A program made the position numbers and the translations under genes. A stretch of 64,000 bases of DNA, taken from positions 275,897-339,896 of the forward strand of contig JABAQJ010000002.1 of NCBI GenBank assembly GCA_019186945.1, written 5' to 3'. Below the pieces are notes generated by a model, which was not told the DNA's origin, made no database searches, and saw nothing but the letters and a program-made list of their open reading frames with translations. Every line of letters begins with the position of its first letter. Position 1 is the stretch's first letter. Positions 53,149 through 62,379 of this stretch are shown piece by piece. This DNA comes from Gemmatimonadaceae bacterium (GTDB lineage: Bacteria; Gemmatimonadota; Gemmatimonadetes; Gemmatimonadales; Gemmatimonadaceae).

Positions 53149-53637
53149 CTACGGCGCCTGAACCACTGAGATCCGTACGACCTGACGAACCCACCGCGTA
53201 GCCCGCACATCGCCCGGCACCACGAGTTGCCATGGTGCGTCCTTCGCCTCCAGCGGCTTGCCATCCACCTCATCGGCCAGCAGCATCCGCCGTCCCGTGA
53301 GTGCTTCCGACAAGTCCGTCATCCCCATGACCACGCGATACCCGTCCTTTGCCTCGAATAGCGCGTATTGGCCGAGCCTGGGTCCGTGCACCGAGTCGAC
53401 CGCTATCCCCGCCAGATTGAACACCTCGCGCAACGATGGGCCGCGGAACACGCCTTCGCCGTGATGCATCGCGCTTCGCACGCTGTCCCGCGGGAGGCTC
53501 CGCAGGTCAGCAGCTCGCAGCGCCACCGGCGCTCGCCCCTCCACGCGGATGACCAGGGAGTCGTTGGTTGCCTGCGCGCCAGCGAACGCGGGCGCACCGA
53601 GCATCAATACCACGAGTGCTGTCGACTGCCAGATCAT
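53149..53637 (-). CDS. Exported single-domain sulfite-oxidase-like molybdopterin fold protein
   Basis: A 162-residue protein with signal peptide (STALVVLMLGAPAFAGAQA) and segments typical of the oxidoreductase molybdopterin-binding family: VEGRAPVALRAADLRSLPRDSV, GVFRGPSLREVFNLAG, FEAKDGYRVVMGMTDLSEAL, PWQLVVPGDVRATRWVRQVVRISV. The chain has no cysteine at all, so the usual Cys ligand to molybdenum is missing; it may bind another ligand or be a structural relative. ATG 53637 has AAAGGAG upstream. No partner subunit is adjacent. Confidence 0.75.
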   Translation of the reverse strand: MIWQSTALVVLMLGAPAFAGAQATNDSLVIRVEGRAPVALRAADLRSLPRDSVRSAMHHGEGVFRGPSLREVFNLAGIAVDSVHGPRLGQYALFEAKDGYRVVMGMTDLSEALTGRRMLLADEVDGKPLEAKDAPWQLVVPGDVRATRWVRQVVRISVVQAP

Positions 53638-53720
53638 GCGACTGCTCCTTTGCAATGTCGAAAGTCATCCGCCGTGCTTCCGGACGGGAATATGCCAGCG
53701 CCGGCCACGCTGTGTCCCAG

Positions 53721-54779
53721 TCAGCTACTCGCCGACAGCGCTGGGTCCCCGCCAGTCGCCGCCAGGGGAGGCGCGTCGTCCCCGCTCCCGTACTCGCGCT
53801 GGTACAGCTTGATGAGTTCGAAAAAATACGCGATTGCCAGCGGCCCGAGCAACACGCCTAACAACCCGAAATACTTCACTCCGGCGAACGCCCCGATGAG
53901 AGTGATCATCGGGTGGATGTTCGACACCTTCCTGTAGATCAGCGGCCGGATCACGTTGTCGATATTGCTGGCAACCACGCCACCGATGATCGCCAGCGCG
54001 ATCGCCCGGCCGAACTCCTCCTGTAACAACAATCCCAGCACGGCGGGCAGCCAGACGAGCGCGCTCCCCAGCACCGGCAGAACGGAAGCAATCGCCGTGA
54101 TCGCGCCCCAGAACGCCGGACTCGGCAACCCCACGAGAAGAAAGCCGACGCCGATGAGGCTCCCCTGCAGGATCGATACCAGTGCCGTCCCCAGCAGTGT
54201 GGCCTTGGTGACGCTGAAAAACCGATCCTTGAGCTGATCGGCGATCGCCGGACTGAATGGCACGTACTCGCGCACCGCATGCCAACCCTTTTCCCCGGAC
54301 GTGAGCAGGTAGAACAGCCCGAAGAATGAAATCACCAGGTTCAACGTGGCGCGGGCCGCGCTCCCCACAAAGACGAATGCTTGCCCCGACACCCAGCTCA
54401 CGATAGTCCCGCTGGCCTTCGCGATCTCTGCACCAACCTGAAACTTCCCGATGCTGATCGCCGCAAGACGCCCAAGGAAGGAACCCGACTGGAGCGACCG
54501 GAGCGTCTGCGGCGCCTGGTCGACGAGCATGCCGACCAGCCACGTCAGCGGCAACACGATCACGAGGATAGCTGCAACGAGCGTGAGCGTGGCGGCGGGA
54601 TCCGGCGGGAGAACGCGACGCAGCCGCCGATATGTTCCTGCGAACATCACGTACATCACGCCAGAGCCGAGCAGGCCGATCGCGAACGACGAGATCGCGA
54701 CGAGAACCGCGATCCCCAGAATGGCGATCAGCAGCCCTGCTCGGGTCTGGCGCGAGTGGAGAAACCGCACGAGCGACAA
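53721..54779 (-). CDS. AI-2E family (PerM-like) membrane transporter
   Basis: A 352-residue polytopic protein with the AI-2E family pattern: two early helices, long amphipathic middle (LVGMLVDQAPQTLRSLQ), LLTSGEKGWHAVREYVPF, ATLLGTALVSILQGSLIGVGFLLVGLPSPAFWGAITAIASVLPVLGSALVWLPA and IRPLIYRKVSNIHPMITLIGAFAGVKYFGLLGVLLGPLA. Members export small molecules or ions; the AI-2 claim holds for few. The start TTG 54779 lacks a clear ribosome site. It follows the M14 peptidase gene by 18 bases. Confidence 0.9.
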   Translation of the reverse strand: MSLVRFLHSRQTRAGLLIAILGIAVLVAISSFAIGLLGSGVMYVMFAGTYRRLRRVLPPDPAATLTLVAAILVIVLPLTWLVGMLVDQAPQTLRSLQSGSFLGRLAAISIGKFQVGAEIAKASGTIVSWVSGQAFVFVGSAARATLNLVISFFGLFYLLTSGEKGWHAVREYVPFSPAIADQLKDRFFSVTKATLLGTALVSILQGSLIGVGFLLVGLPSPAFWGAITAIASVLPVLGSALVWLPAVLGLLLQEEFGRAIALAIIGGVVASNIDNVIRPLIYRKVSNIHPMITLIGAFAGVKYFGLLGVLLGPLAIAYFFELIKLYQREYGSGDDAPPLAATGGDPALSASS

Positions 54780-54797
54780 GCGATCGAGTACGAATCG

Positions 54798-57743
54798 CTA
54801 CGGGTTCGATCCTCCGTTGCTGCTGGTGGCGGCGCGCGGTGCAGCCTTCCCGGCGTCGAGGTCGTTCCAGTTCAGGATCGCGTTGAAGCCGAGGAAGAAC
54901 GTTCCCTGCGTTTGCCAGCGCCAGAAGGGCCGGATGGCAAACGTCACGACGTGTCCCTGCCCGAGCTTCGAGTCGATTACCTGCGCCCGGCTGGCCAGCA
55001 GTTGGCCGTTCTGCAGCGTCCCGGAGAGCAGCATATCGGCGGGGTTCGCCGGGAACTGCATGACGACTCGTGGCCGGCTCTCGTCGATATTGACGCCGAA
55101 GGCACGCGCCATTTCCCGGAACTGCGCGGTGGCGTCCGCCTGGGCGCCGGGTCGCTCCGTGGCCGTCGAGTCCTTTTCCCACGGCGACAGTTGCAACCGC
55201 GTGGCCATCGGCGTGATGTTCTGGCTGGGGCCTCCACCGCCACCGAAGAAGCTGGCGAACTCCGAGGGAATGCCGCTCCCGCCGGCATTCAGCACCGGTG
55301 CCTGGTTGAAATAGATCGGAAGCTGTGTGCCATCGTACCCATAAACCAGCGGGCTCTTGCGATCGGCAATGATTCCGCGCATGACCGATCCGCGGGCAAA
55401 CAACGCCTGCGGCTCCTCCACAGTGACGCCACTGGACAGGCCGTACTGCGGGAAAATCGTGGACGTCGACCCCTCGACGATCAGCGTACCGCCAGCCTGA
55501 ACGAACTTCGTCAGCTCGAGCAACCCTTCCATCCCCATGCCACCGCGGATGTCGTCGCTGGAGTCGTTCGCACCCAGGTTCGGAGTTGCGTCCGTCTTCC
55601 GGTACGGCAGCGCCGGTTGATTGGGATTCTTCGCGATGCCGTTCACCTGCGAAATCGCAGAACCGCCGACATGCGGGAACACGATCACGTCGTACTTCGA
55701 CCTCAGGTTCCCTTCGCGCAGCTTCTGATCGGCGAAGTAGGTGTAGGGCACGCCGTACGTGTCGAGCGCCGCGCGGACCCATCCTTCGTCCTGGGTCCGC
55801 TGCCACGCATGGATATAGCCGATGCGCGGTACGTCAAGGTCGTGCGTCTTCACGCTCGGTGCCTGTGCTACCGCCCACGCGGACAACCCCAGATCCCTGA
55901 TCATGGGCTCGAGCCTGGCTCGGTCCGCATTCGGGATGATGAACGCACCGGCACGGAAAGTCCTGCCGTTCAGATCGAAGTCTTCCTCGGCCGCCTGCAT
56001 CGGTACTGCGGCATTGGCAAAGCGGAACTTCATCAGGTTGTTGTCTGTCGTGTGTTCGACGACCAGCACGCTCCCCGATCCCTCCACGCTGCCAGGCGCC
56101 TTTGCATCCTTCGTCAACAGCGTCATTGGCTTGTCGAGGATCGCCCTGTCCGCGACCGTGGCCACCGTGAAGTTGCGCATCAACTGGTACGTCCAGCCGG
56201 TGTCGTCGTACGGGCGCGGGTTCGACGGCGAGTAGTTCTGTACCGCGAAGTACATGTCGGGCAGGATGCGATACGGTTGGTCGCCACGGATGATGTAGTC
56301 GCCGGCCTTCACCTCGGTCGAGCCAACCTTGAAGTCCGCGTTGGCAGTGTGGAACTCGACACCCTGCACGCGGAGCGCGTTGACGGCGTCGGCAGCCTCA
56401 CCCTTGCGGCGCTGCAGAGCCGGAATCACGTACGCATAGATGGGGCCCGTCTTGCCCTTCTCGATCTGTCGCTTCCCCTTGAGGTAGAAATTGTCGAGGT
56501 AGGTCTCCTTGTTCTTCGCCACATGGTTCAAGGCGATCAGCAGCGCCGACTGCTGGATATTCGTGTTGTTGCGCGGTCCCCAGGCGATCGAGGGCAGCGG
56601 GGGGTTGGCCCGGAACCACTCGCGACTCGTGGTCGTGGCGCCGGCACGCACGGTCGTGGTGTCAGGACCATAACTCTGAACTTCGTAGAAGCGGCCCGTC
56701 CCGTTGTGGCCGTGCGCCGCGAAGAACATGTAGTTAGGCACCCACCCGTCGTAGAAACCGTACGTCCACACTCCGGGGATACCGCGCTTCGTCATCTCCA
56801 TCACTTCCGTCTTGGCCAGCAGCCACCACTCGTCGATCGTGATGGGATCGAGCGCTTCGTTGTACGGGCCGGTGCCCGTCGACGTGTACAGATAGGTCGC
56901 CGCCTCGTGCAGGTCGTGCATGATCGGCGGATGCCACTCCAGCCAGAAGTTGTTGACGACTTTCGACAGATTCAGGAACTGGCCGATGTTGTCCCGGTTG
57001 TTGTCGTGGGCCACGTACTTTCCCCAGTACATGAGCGGGAGGCGCGTGGCATCGCGCGGGAGCTTCTTGTTGAAGTAATACGTATCGACCTGCTTCTCCC
57101 GGCCGTCGACCTCGATCACCGGCGTAATGAACGTGATCACGTTGTTCCGGATCGTCTGGATGAAGGGCGTCTCTTCGACCGCCAGCCGATACGCCATCTC
57201 CTGCAGCATCTCCGGACCGCCGGTCTCCGGCGAGTGCATCCCGGACGTGATCCAGTAAATCGGCTTCGCCGTGCCGATGATCTGTCTCGCTTCCGCTTCG
57301 GAGATACGGCGCGGGTCCGCCAGCTTGGCGAGCATCTCCTTGTACCGGTCCAGCGACGCAATGGTCTTCTCGTCGGCCACGGCCAGGACGATCATGTCCC
57401 GGCCTTCCTCCGATTTCCCGATCGTCCACGTCTTGATGCGCGGCGACGCCTTGTCGAGGGCTTCGAAGTAGCGCTGGATGTCCTTCGCGTACGTGATCTC
57501 CCCGGGCTGCCCGATGATGCGGCCATGGAACTTGAGCGGGCTTGGTACCGTGGCGGAGTACGGCAGATGATCCACGAGCTCCGTCGTAATGCGCGGGTCA
57601 CGCAGGTTCTCCTTGATCTTTCGCGTGTACTCCTCGTCGATCCGCTGCGCCTGCGCGTGCGCGAAACCGGCAAGCAGCGCGATGCCGAGTCCCGCGGTAC
57701 CACCGCGACCAAACCATCGGGCTGACGTCAACCACATGGACAT
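54798..57743 (-). CDS. Secreted M14-family zinc carboxypeptidase, 981 residues
   Basis: A large exported peptidase with signal peptide (GLGIALLAGFAHAQAQ). The M14 domain holds ISEAE..., the zinc motif GMHSPETGGPEM (His170, Glu173), an NNRDN segment and HDLHE, followed by a long C-terminal region with a glutamine-amidotransferase-like part (VIFPHVGGSAIS, GGTLIVEGS). Enzymes of this shape occur in Gemmatimonadota and other soil phyla with S9 peptidases, probably cutting peptide tails outside the cell. ATG 57743 follows AAGGTGA. It is divergent from the next S9 peptidase. Confidence 0.88.
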   Translation of the reverse strand: MSMWLTSARWFGRGGTAGLGIALLAGFAHAQAQRIDEEYTRKIKENLRDPRITTELVDHLPYSATVPSPLKFHGRIIGQPGEITYAKDIQRYFEALDKASPRIKTWTIGKSEEGRDMIVLAVADEKTIASLDRYKEMLAKLADPRRISEAEARQIIGTAKPIYWITSGMHSPETGGPEMLQEMAYRLAVEETPFIQTIRNNVITFITPVIEVDGREKQVDTYYFNKKLPRDATRLPLMYWGKYVAHDNNRDNIGQFLNLSKVVNNFWLEWHPPIMHDLHEAATYLYTSTGTGPYNEALDPITIDEWWLLAKTEVMEMTKRGIPGVWTYGFYDGWVPNYMFFAAHGHNGTGRFYEVQSYGPDTTTVRAGATTTSREWFRANPPLPSIAWGPRNNTNIQQSALLIALNHVAKNKETYLDNFYLKGKRQIEKGKTGPIYAYVIPALQRRKGEAADAVNALRVQGVEFHTANADFKVGSTEVKAGDYIIRGDQPYRILPDMYFAVQNYSPSNPRPYDDTGWTYQLMRNFTVATVADRAILDKPMTLLTKDAKAPGSVEGSGSVLVVEHTTDNNLMKFRFANAAVPMQAAEEDFDLNGRTFRAGAFIIPNADRARLEPMIRDLGLSAWAVAQAPSVKTHDLDVPRIGYIHAWQRTQDEGWVRAALDTYGVPYTYFADQKLREGNLRSKYDVIVFPHVGGSAISQVNGIAKNPNQPALPYRKTDATPNLGANDSSDDIRGGMGMEGLLELTKFVQAGGTLIVEGSTSTIFPQYGLSSGVTVEEPQALFARGSVMRGIIADRKSPLVYGYDGTQLPIYFNQAPVLNAGGSGIPSEFASFFGGGGGPSQNITPMATRLQLSPWEKDSTATERPGAQADATAQFREMARAFGVNIDESRPRVVMQFPANPADMLLSGTLQNGQLLASRAQVIDSKLGQGHVVTFAIRPFWRWQTQGTFFLGFNAILNWNDLDAGKAAPRAATSSNGGSNP

Positions 57744-58022
57744 GTCGTCACCTTCACTGGAGGGGGTCGAGCGATTGGGGGAGATGTCGCTTGAACCTCC
57801 CCGCCGCGCAGGGTACGCGCAAGCGGTGCTGTTCGCTCAGGCGCAGTGCATGACGCGTCCCCCCGGTCTGGGCGCGTTGCGGTGCCGGCCAGCCGCGGCA
57901 ATCCACCCGTCTGTCCGAGGCGCCAACCTGTTGCCGCGGCATCCGAATTGGCTCAACTTCTCGCAGCCGTTCGACGTATTCGCTGCGAGTGGAAGCCGTT
58001 GATCATCGCCGGAGGTAATGCC
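57744..58022. promoter_or_regulatory. Divergent intergenic region of the M14 and S9 peptidase genes
   Basis: 279 bases separating two divergent secreted peptidase genes, so shared control is likely. I could not identify a convincing promoter or operator in it. Confidence 0.3.
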
Positions 58023-60635
58023 ATGCCCGTGTACCGTTCATTCGTCCCCCTTCTGACAGCCTTGGTCGCCACGGCCGCCGTGTCGCCGTATGTGATGGCC
58101 CAGAACGCGACCGGGACACGCTCCGTCGACGAAACGATCAAGGCCGAGACGTTCGTCAAGCCGGACGACCGCGTTGCCGACGCGGTCCTCGCGCCACGTT
58201 ACCTCAATGTGACGCCAGCGAACTTCAACGCGAACCATACATGGTTCGCCAACGAAGTGAGTGACGGGCCAGTGACGATGGAAGTGTTCTCGAAGCCGTT
58301 TCACGGACTGGGCGGCCTGTTCGTCGCCTTCCGGGCCAACCGGAACCGGAATCTGACGATCCGCAACAATGCCGCGCTGCGTCTGATAGCCGTAGACGGT
58401 GGCACTACTGTACCGGTTCAGGCCCCCGTCGGCGCCCGCGTCTCTAACGCGGTCTGGAGCCCTGATGGCAGGAGTCTGGCCTTCTTCGTCCACACGCCGG
58501 ATGCTACCCACATCTGGGTCACGGACCTCGCCGGCAAAGCACGCCAGCTTTCGACCCGGCCGGTTCTGGCAACGCTCTCAACCACGTTCGACTGGGAGCA
58601 GAACGGCACCGCGATCGTAACCGTGCTGCCGCCAGAGGGGCGGAGTGCGATGCCGCAACCTTCCGCGGTCCCGCTCGGTCCTCAGGTCAAGGTCGCGGAA
58701 GAGCACGACAAGAATCGCCTCCGCAACTACGCCTCGCTGCTGGCGACGCCGTACGACCAGGCGCTCCTGGAATGGCACATTACAGGCCAGGTGGCGGTCA
58801 TCGACGTCCGCACGAAAGCAGTAAAGACGGTCGGTCAGCCGGCCATGATCTCGGATATCGACCCGTCACCGGATGGGAAGTACCTGCGCGTCACGCGGAT
58901 CGTCAAACCGTTCAGCTATCTGGTGCCTTACAGCAACTTCGGGACGGTGCAGGAGATCTGGGATATGGACGGACGCGTCGTGGCCAAGGTGAGTGAGGAA
59001 CCGCTCAACGTCGGCGTCGATTCCACCCGCGGCGTGGCCGCGCCCGGAGCCGGTGACGTGACGCCCTTGGCCAACGGCAAGCGCGAAGTTACGTGGCGCC
59101 CCGATGGGCAAGGACTCTCGTATCTCGAAGCCGAGCCAACGGCGGCGCGTGGCGACACTACCGGGACGCCTCAGGGCGATGGCGACCAGCGTGCTGCACG
59201 CCGCAAGGATCGCGTGATGCAGTGGGCTCCGCCCTTCGATGCGAACGGCGCCAAAGTCGTGTACACGAGCGACACGCGCATCGCCTCACATCGTTTCTCG
59301 CCGGATATGGCGGTTCTGTTCCTCACCGAGCGGCAGGGCCAAACGACGCACGACTACGCCGTCATTCTCTCCGACGCATCGAAGCCTCACACCCTGGCGC
59401 GATACCGTGCCGATGACGTGTACGCCAATCCGGGCCAGATCGTGATGGCGCGCGGGCCAATGGTCGCCGCCGGCGGCTTCGGCGGATTCGGCGGCCCGAA
59501 CGCGAACCGCAGCGATCGCGTCGTGCAGATGTCTCCCGATGGAAACGCGGTCTACTACTCAGGTACCAAGTACGACAGGAACCCAACGGAGGTCGGACCG
59601 CGATCGTTCATCGACCGTGTCGACATCAGGACCGGCACGAGGACGCGCCTGTTCGAGAGCGACAACAACAACGTCTACGAACGCGTGCTCGGCTATCAGG
59701 ATATCGAGGCGAAGAAGCTGATCGTCGCCCGGGAATCGTCGGTCGATGTGACACAGGCGTATTTGCGCTCGGGCGACCAGCTCGCGCAGATCACGCAAAA
59801 CAAGGACTATACTCCGGACCTGACGCGGGCACCGAAGGAGAGCTTCGTCGTCGAACGCCCCGACGGCTTCAAGTTCAAGGTCAACGTCTCGCTGCCGCCG
59901 GACTACAAGCCGGGCACGCGACTGCCCGCGATGTTCTGGTTCTATCCGCGAGAGTTCGCTGGACAGGACGAGTACGACCGCGGCGCGCGCACATTCAACA
60001 GGAATGCCTTTCCGAACTTCAACGCACGCTCGATGCAATTCCTCGTTCGCGAGGGCTACGCGGTCGTTGAACCTGACGCGCCGATCGTCGGCGCGCCAGG
60101 CCAGTGGAACAACAACTACGAGAACGACCTGCGCAACAACCTCGCGGCGGTGATCGACGAGGTGGATCGCCGGGGTCTGGTGGACCGCACGAGGATCGGC
60201 ATAGGCGGACACAGCTACGGCGCGTTCTCCACCGTGAACGCCATGGTCCACACCCCGTTCTTCAGGGCAGGGATCGCTGGCGACGGCAACTATAACCGGA
60301 CGCTGACGCCGCTCGATTTCCAGAGCGAGCGCCGCACCTTCTGGGACGCCAAGGATACGTACCTGTCGATGTCACCGCTGCTCTATGCCAACAACCTCAC
60401 CGGCGCCCTGCTCATGTACCACGGGCTCGGGGATCAGAACGTCGGCACTGACCCGATCAACTCGCCACGGCTCTTCCAGGCGCTCAACGGCCTCGGCAAG
60501 ACGACGTCGATGTACCTCTATCCGTTCGAGGACCACGGCCCGGCCACCCGCGAGACGCTGCTCGACCTCTGGGCTCGCTGGGGCGCTTGGCTGGACAAGT
60601 ACGTGAAGAACCCGAAGAACAAGACGGTCAGCTGA
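58023..60635 (+). CDS. Secreted S9-family peptidase (glutamyl endopeptidase-like)
   Basis: An 870-residue S9 peptidase with signal peptide (VPLLTALVATAAVSPYVMAQ), an N-terminal propeller (VWSPDGRSLAFFV) and a hydrolase domain with nucleophile Ser731 in GGHSYGAFS, acid in HGLGDQNVG and His in YPFEDHGP. It resembles the chloroplast glutamyl peptidase group of S9. The ATG at 58023 has GGAGG eight bases upstream; 59 more codons are open earlier but unlike. It is divergent from the M14 peptidase, with 279 bases between. Confidence 0.9.
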   Translation: MPVYRSFVPLLTALVATAAVSPYVMAQNATGTRSVDETIKAETFVKPDDRVADAVLAPRYLNVTPANFNANHTWFANEVSDGPVTMEVFSKPFHGLGGLFVAFRANRNRNLTIRNNAALRLIAVDGGTTVPVQAPVGARVSNAVWSPDGRSLAFFVHTPDATHIWVTDLAGKARQLSTRPVLATLSTTFDWEQNGTAIVTVLPPEGRSAMPQPSAVPLGPQVKVAEEHDKNRLRNYASLLATPYDQALLEWHITGQVAVIDVRTKAVKTVGQPAMISDIDPSPDGKYLRVTRIVKPFSYLVPYSNFGTVQEIWDMDGRVVAKVSEEPLNVGVDSTRGVAAPGAGDVTPLANGKREVTWRPDGQGLSYLEAEPTAARGDTTGTPQGDGDQRAARRKDRVMQWAPPFDANGAKVVYTSDTRIASHRFSPDMAVLFLTERQGQTTHDYAVILSDASKPHTLARYRADDVYANPGQIVMARGPMVAAGGFGGFGGPNANRSDRVVQMSPDGNAVYYSGTKYDRNPTEVGPRSFIDRVDIRTGTRTRLFESDNNNVYERVLGYQDIEAKKLIVARESSVDVTQAYLRSGDQLAQITQNKDYTPDLTRAPKESFVVERPDGFKFKVNVSLPPDYKPGTRLPAMFWFYPREFAGQDEYDRGARTFNRNAFPNFNARSMQFLVREGYAVVEPDAPIVGAPGQWNNNYENDLRNNLAAVIDEVDRRGLVDRTRIGIGGHSYGAFSTVNAMVHTPFFRAGIAGDGNYNRTLTPLDFQSERRTFWDAKDTYLSMSPLLYANNLTGALLMYHGLGDQNVGTDPINSPRLFQALNGLGKTTSMYLYPFEDHGPATRETLLDLWARWGAWLDKYVKNPKNKTVS

Positions 60636-60653
60636 ACAGGACGCACGAGATGC

Positions 60654-62183
60654 CTAACGGCGCTCCGGTACCCGTACCGTGAGCGCCGTTCGTTTTCCGT
60701 CGGTCCGGACACCACGCACGACAGTCGCTTCGCGCTGTCCGGCACGCGGAAACGTCACCTCGACGTCCACACGGTCCGCGGTCCCGATGCCGAGGTGCTC
60801 GGGCGCGTCGTTTTGCGCGTTGTACCCCGATCCCGTGTCTGTCAGCCTGGCGGCGAGCAACGTGCGCGTTCCCGCCAGGTACACCCGTATCTCGGCGCCG
60901 GCACGCGTCGACCGACCATCCGCATCCACCACTCGCACCGATAGCGACCGACCAACGGGACGCTCTGGCGCATTGCGAAGCAGCAGGTGCATTCCATCGG
61001 CCTGCGCACCGGTCAACGCGAGATCGACCAGACCGTCGTCGTCGTAGTCCGCCCACTCCGCCCCGTGGTCCGCCTGAAGGTCGAGAAGGTTGCGCGGTGT
61101 AACGTCTTCGAAGCGGGTTCCGGTGTTGCGGAACAGGTAGTCGCGGTAGCTGACACCGCCGGTCACGGTCCCGTTCACGTACAAATCGATCCGGCCATCG
61201 TTATCATAGTCGGCGAACGCGCATGCATCGTACTTCGCGTCGATCGCGATCCCCCACGCATCCGAGGCGTCCTCGAACCGCGTGCCGCGGTTCAGCAGGA
61301 GTCCATTGCGCCCGTAGTTGGCGCCAAACAGATCGAACCGGCCGTCGCCATCGACGTCGGCGGCGCATGGTCGAACGGAGCCGTTGGTCTTGTCGTTCGG
61401 GAGGCGACCAGCCCAGGCCACGCCCAGCTCGCCGGCGACGTCCGTGAAGAGACCGCCGTCATTGCGGAAAAGACCGTTGGAATCTCCATCCTGGTTGGCA
61501 ACGTACAGATCCAGGTCGCCATCGCTGTCGTAGTCTACCCAGACCGCACCCACGCTCCGCCGCGGGTCCGACAGACCCAGGGCTGGCGCGACGTCGGTGA
61601 AGCGTCCGGAATCGTTCCGATACAGAGAGTTCGGGCGGTCGCGCAGTGCCACGAAAAGATCCAGGTCGCCGTCGCCATCGACATCGACCCACGACAACTG
61701 CCTGACCGCTGCGGAGTCCCGGCTCAGGCCGGCATCTCGCGTGATGTCGAGGAAACGACCGCCGTCGTTCCGATATAGGCGCAATACGGATCCGGGCGAG
61801 GGCGCGTAACCCAACATCAGGTCGGAATCGCCGTCGGCATCGAAGTCGCCCCACGCCGCAGCACGCGTAGAGCGACTATCCGCAATGCCGGCCACCGGAG
61901 CCACGTCGGCAAACAAGCCGGACGTATTGCGATACAGCCTGTTTGGCGAACCGTTGAAGCCGACGAACAGGTCGAGATCCCCATCGCCATCGTAGTCGGC
62001 CCAGGCATTTGTGAGATTCGCGCCGGCGGCGAACAGATCCGGCTGTGCGGCGATGAAACGCGGCGGCACGCTCTGGGCGGCCGCAGCTTTCCGGTTGGGC
62101 GATACGCTCTGTGTGCGCGACACCGACGGGCCAGCGAGGAGCGCGACGGTCACGGACGCGGCGGCAAGAATCGATCGACGCAT
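60654..62183 (-). CDS. FG-GAP/VCBS repeat protein with ASPIC/UnbV C-terminal domain
   Basis: A 509-residue exported protein (signal ILAAASVTVALLAGPSVSRT). It has about seven repeats of the calcium-binding form DxDGDGDLDL with LYRN and FxDV (WADYDGDGDLDLFV, WVDVDGDGDLDLFV, DVDGDGRFDLFG, DYDNDGRIDLYV), a beta-propeller of integrin/FG-GAP type. The C-terminal domain has GYNAQNDAPEHLGIGTADRVDVEV, typical of ASPIC/UnbV. It is likely a surface binding protein; ligand unknown. Stop TAG lies in a CCTAACG/CGTTAGG heptamer and is convergent with the S9 peptidase. Confidence 0.87.
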   Translation of the reverse strand: MRRSILAAASVTVALLAGPSVSRTQSVSPNRKAAAAQSVPPRFIAAQPDLFAAGANLTNAWADYDGDGDLDLFVGFNGSPNRLYRNTSGLFADVAPVAGIADSRSTRAAAWGDFDADGDSDLMLGYAPSPGSVLRLYRNDGGRFLDITRDAGLSRDSAAVRQLSWVDVDGDGDLDLFVALRDRPNSLYRNDSGRFTDVAPALGLSDPRRSVGAVWVDYDSDGDLDLYVANQDGDSNGLFRNDGGLFTDVAGELGVAWAGRLPNDKTNGSVRPCAADVDGDGRFDLFGANYGRNGLLLNRGTRFEDASDAWGIAIDAKYDACAFADYDNDGRIDLYVNGTVTGGVSYRDYLFRNTGTRFEDVTPRNLLDLQADHGAEWADYDDDGLVDLALTGAQADGMHLLLRNAPERPVGRSLSVRVVDADGRSTRAGAEIRVYLAGTRTLLAARLTDTGSGYNAQNDAPEHLGIGTADRVDVEVTFPRAGQREATVVRGVRTDGKRTALTVRVPERR

Positions 62184-62379
62184 TGGAACGGGGCGTTGAG
62201 GTCAGCGTCAGACGCCGCGCGTCCGCGGCAGGAACAAGGAAGTTAGGCGCCCGCCCCGATCGTGACGAGAACGACAGGAACTCCGGAAAGCTCGTCGTCA
62301 CGCTGTGGTACCCTTCCGGAGCCCCGATCGCTCAGGGAAGTTTCTGCTGACCCAGCGCCTCCCAGACCAACCCACTGCC
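62184..62379. promoter_or_regulatory. Divergent intergenic region of FG-GAP and ribulokinase genes
   Basis: Nearly 200 bases between divergent genes, so it must hold both promoters. It contains AGTTAGG once, a variant of the common heptamer. No clear sigma70 box pair was found by eye. Confidence 0.3.

Noticed and set aside
53725-55806. Open frame of 693 codons on the minus strand
   Set aside because: It is a second reading frame across the M14 and AI-2E genes, both of which have convincing family motifs in the other frame.
54381-57725. Open frame of 1114 codons on the plus strand
   Set aside because: It is fully antisense to the M14 carboxypeptidase, which has signal peptide and zinc motif. 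Its translation is Arg/His/Val-rich with no domain; long antisense frames are expected where third positions are almost always G or C.
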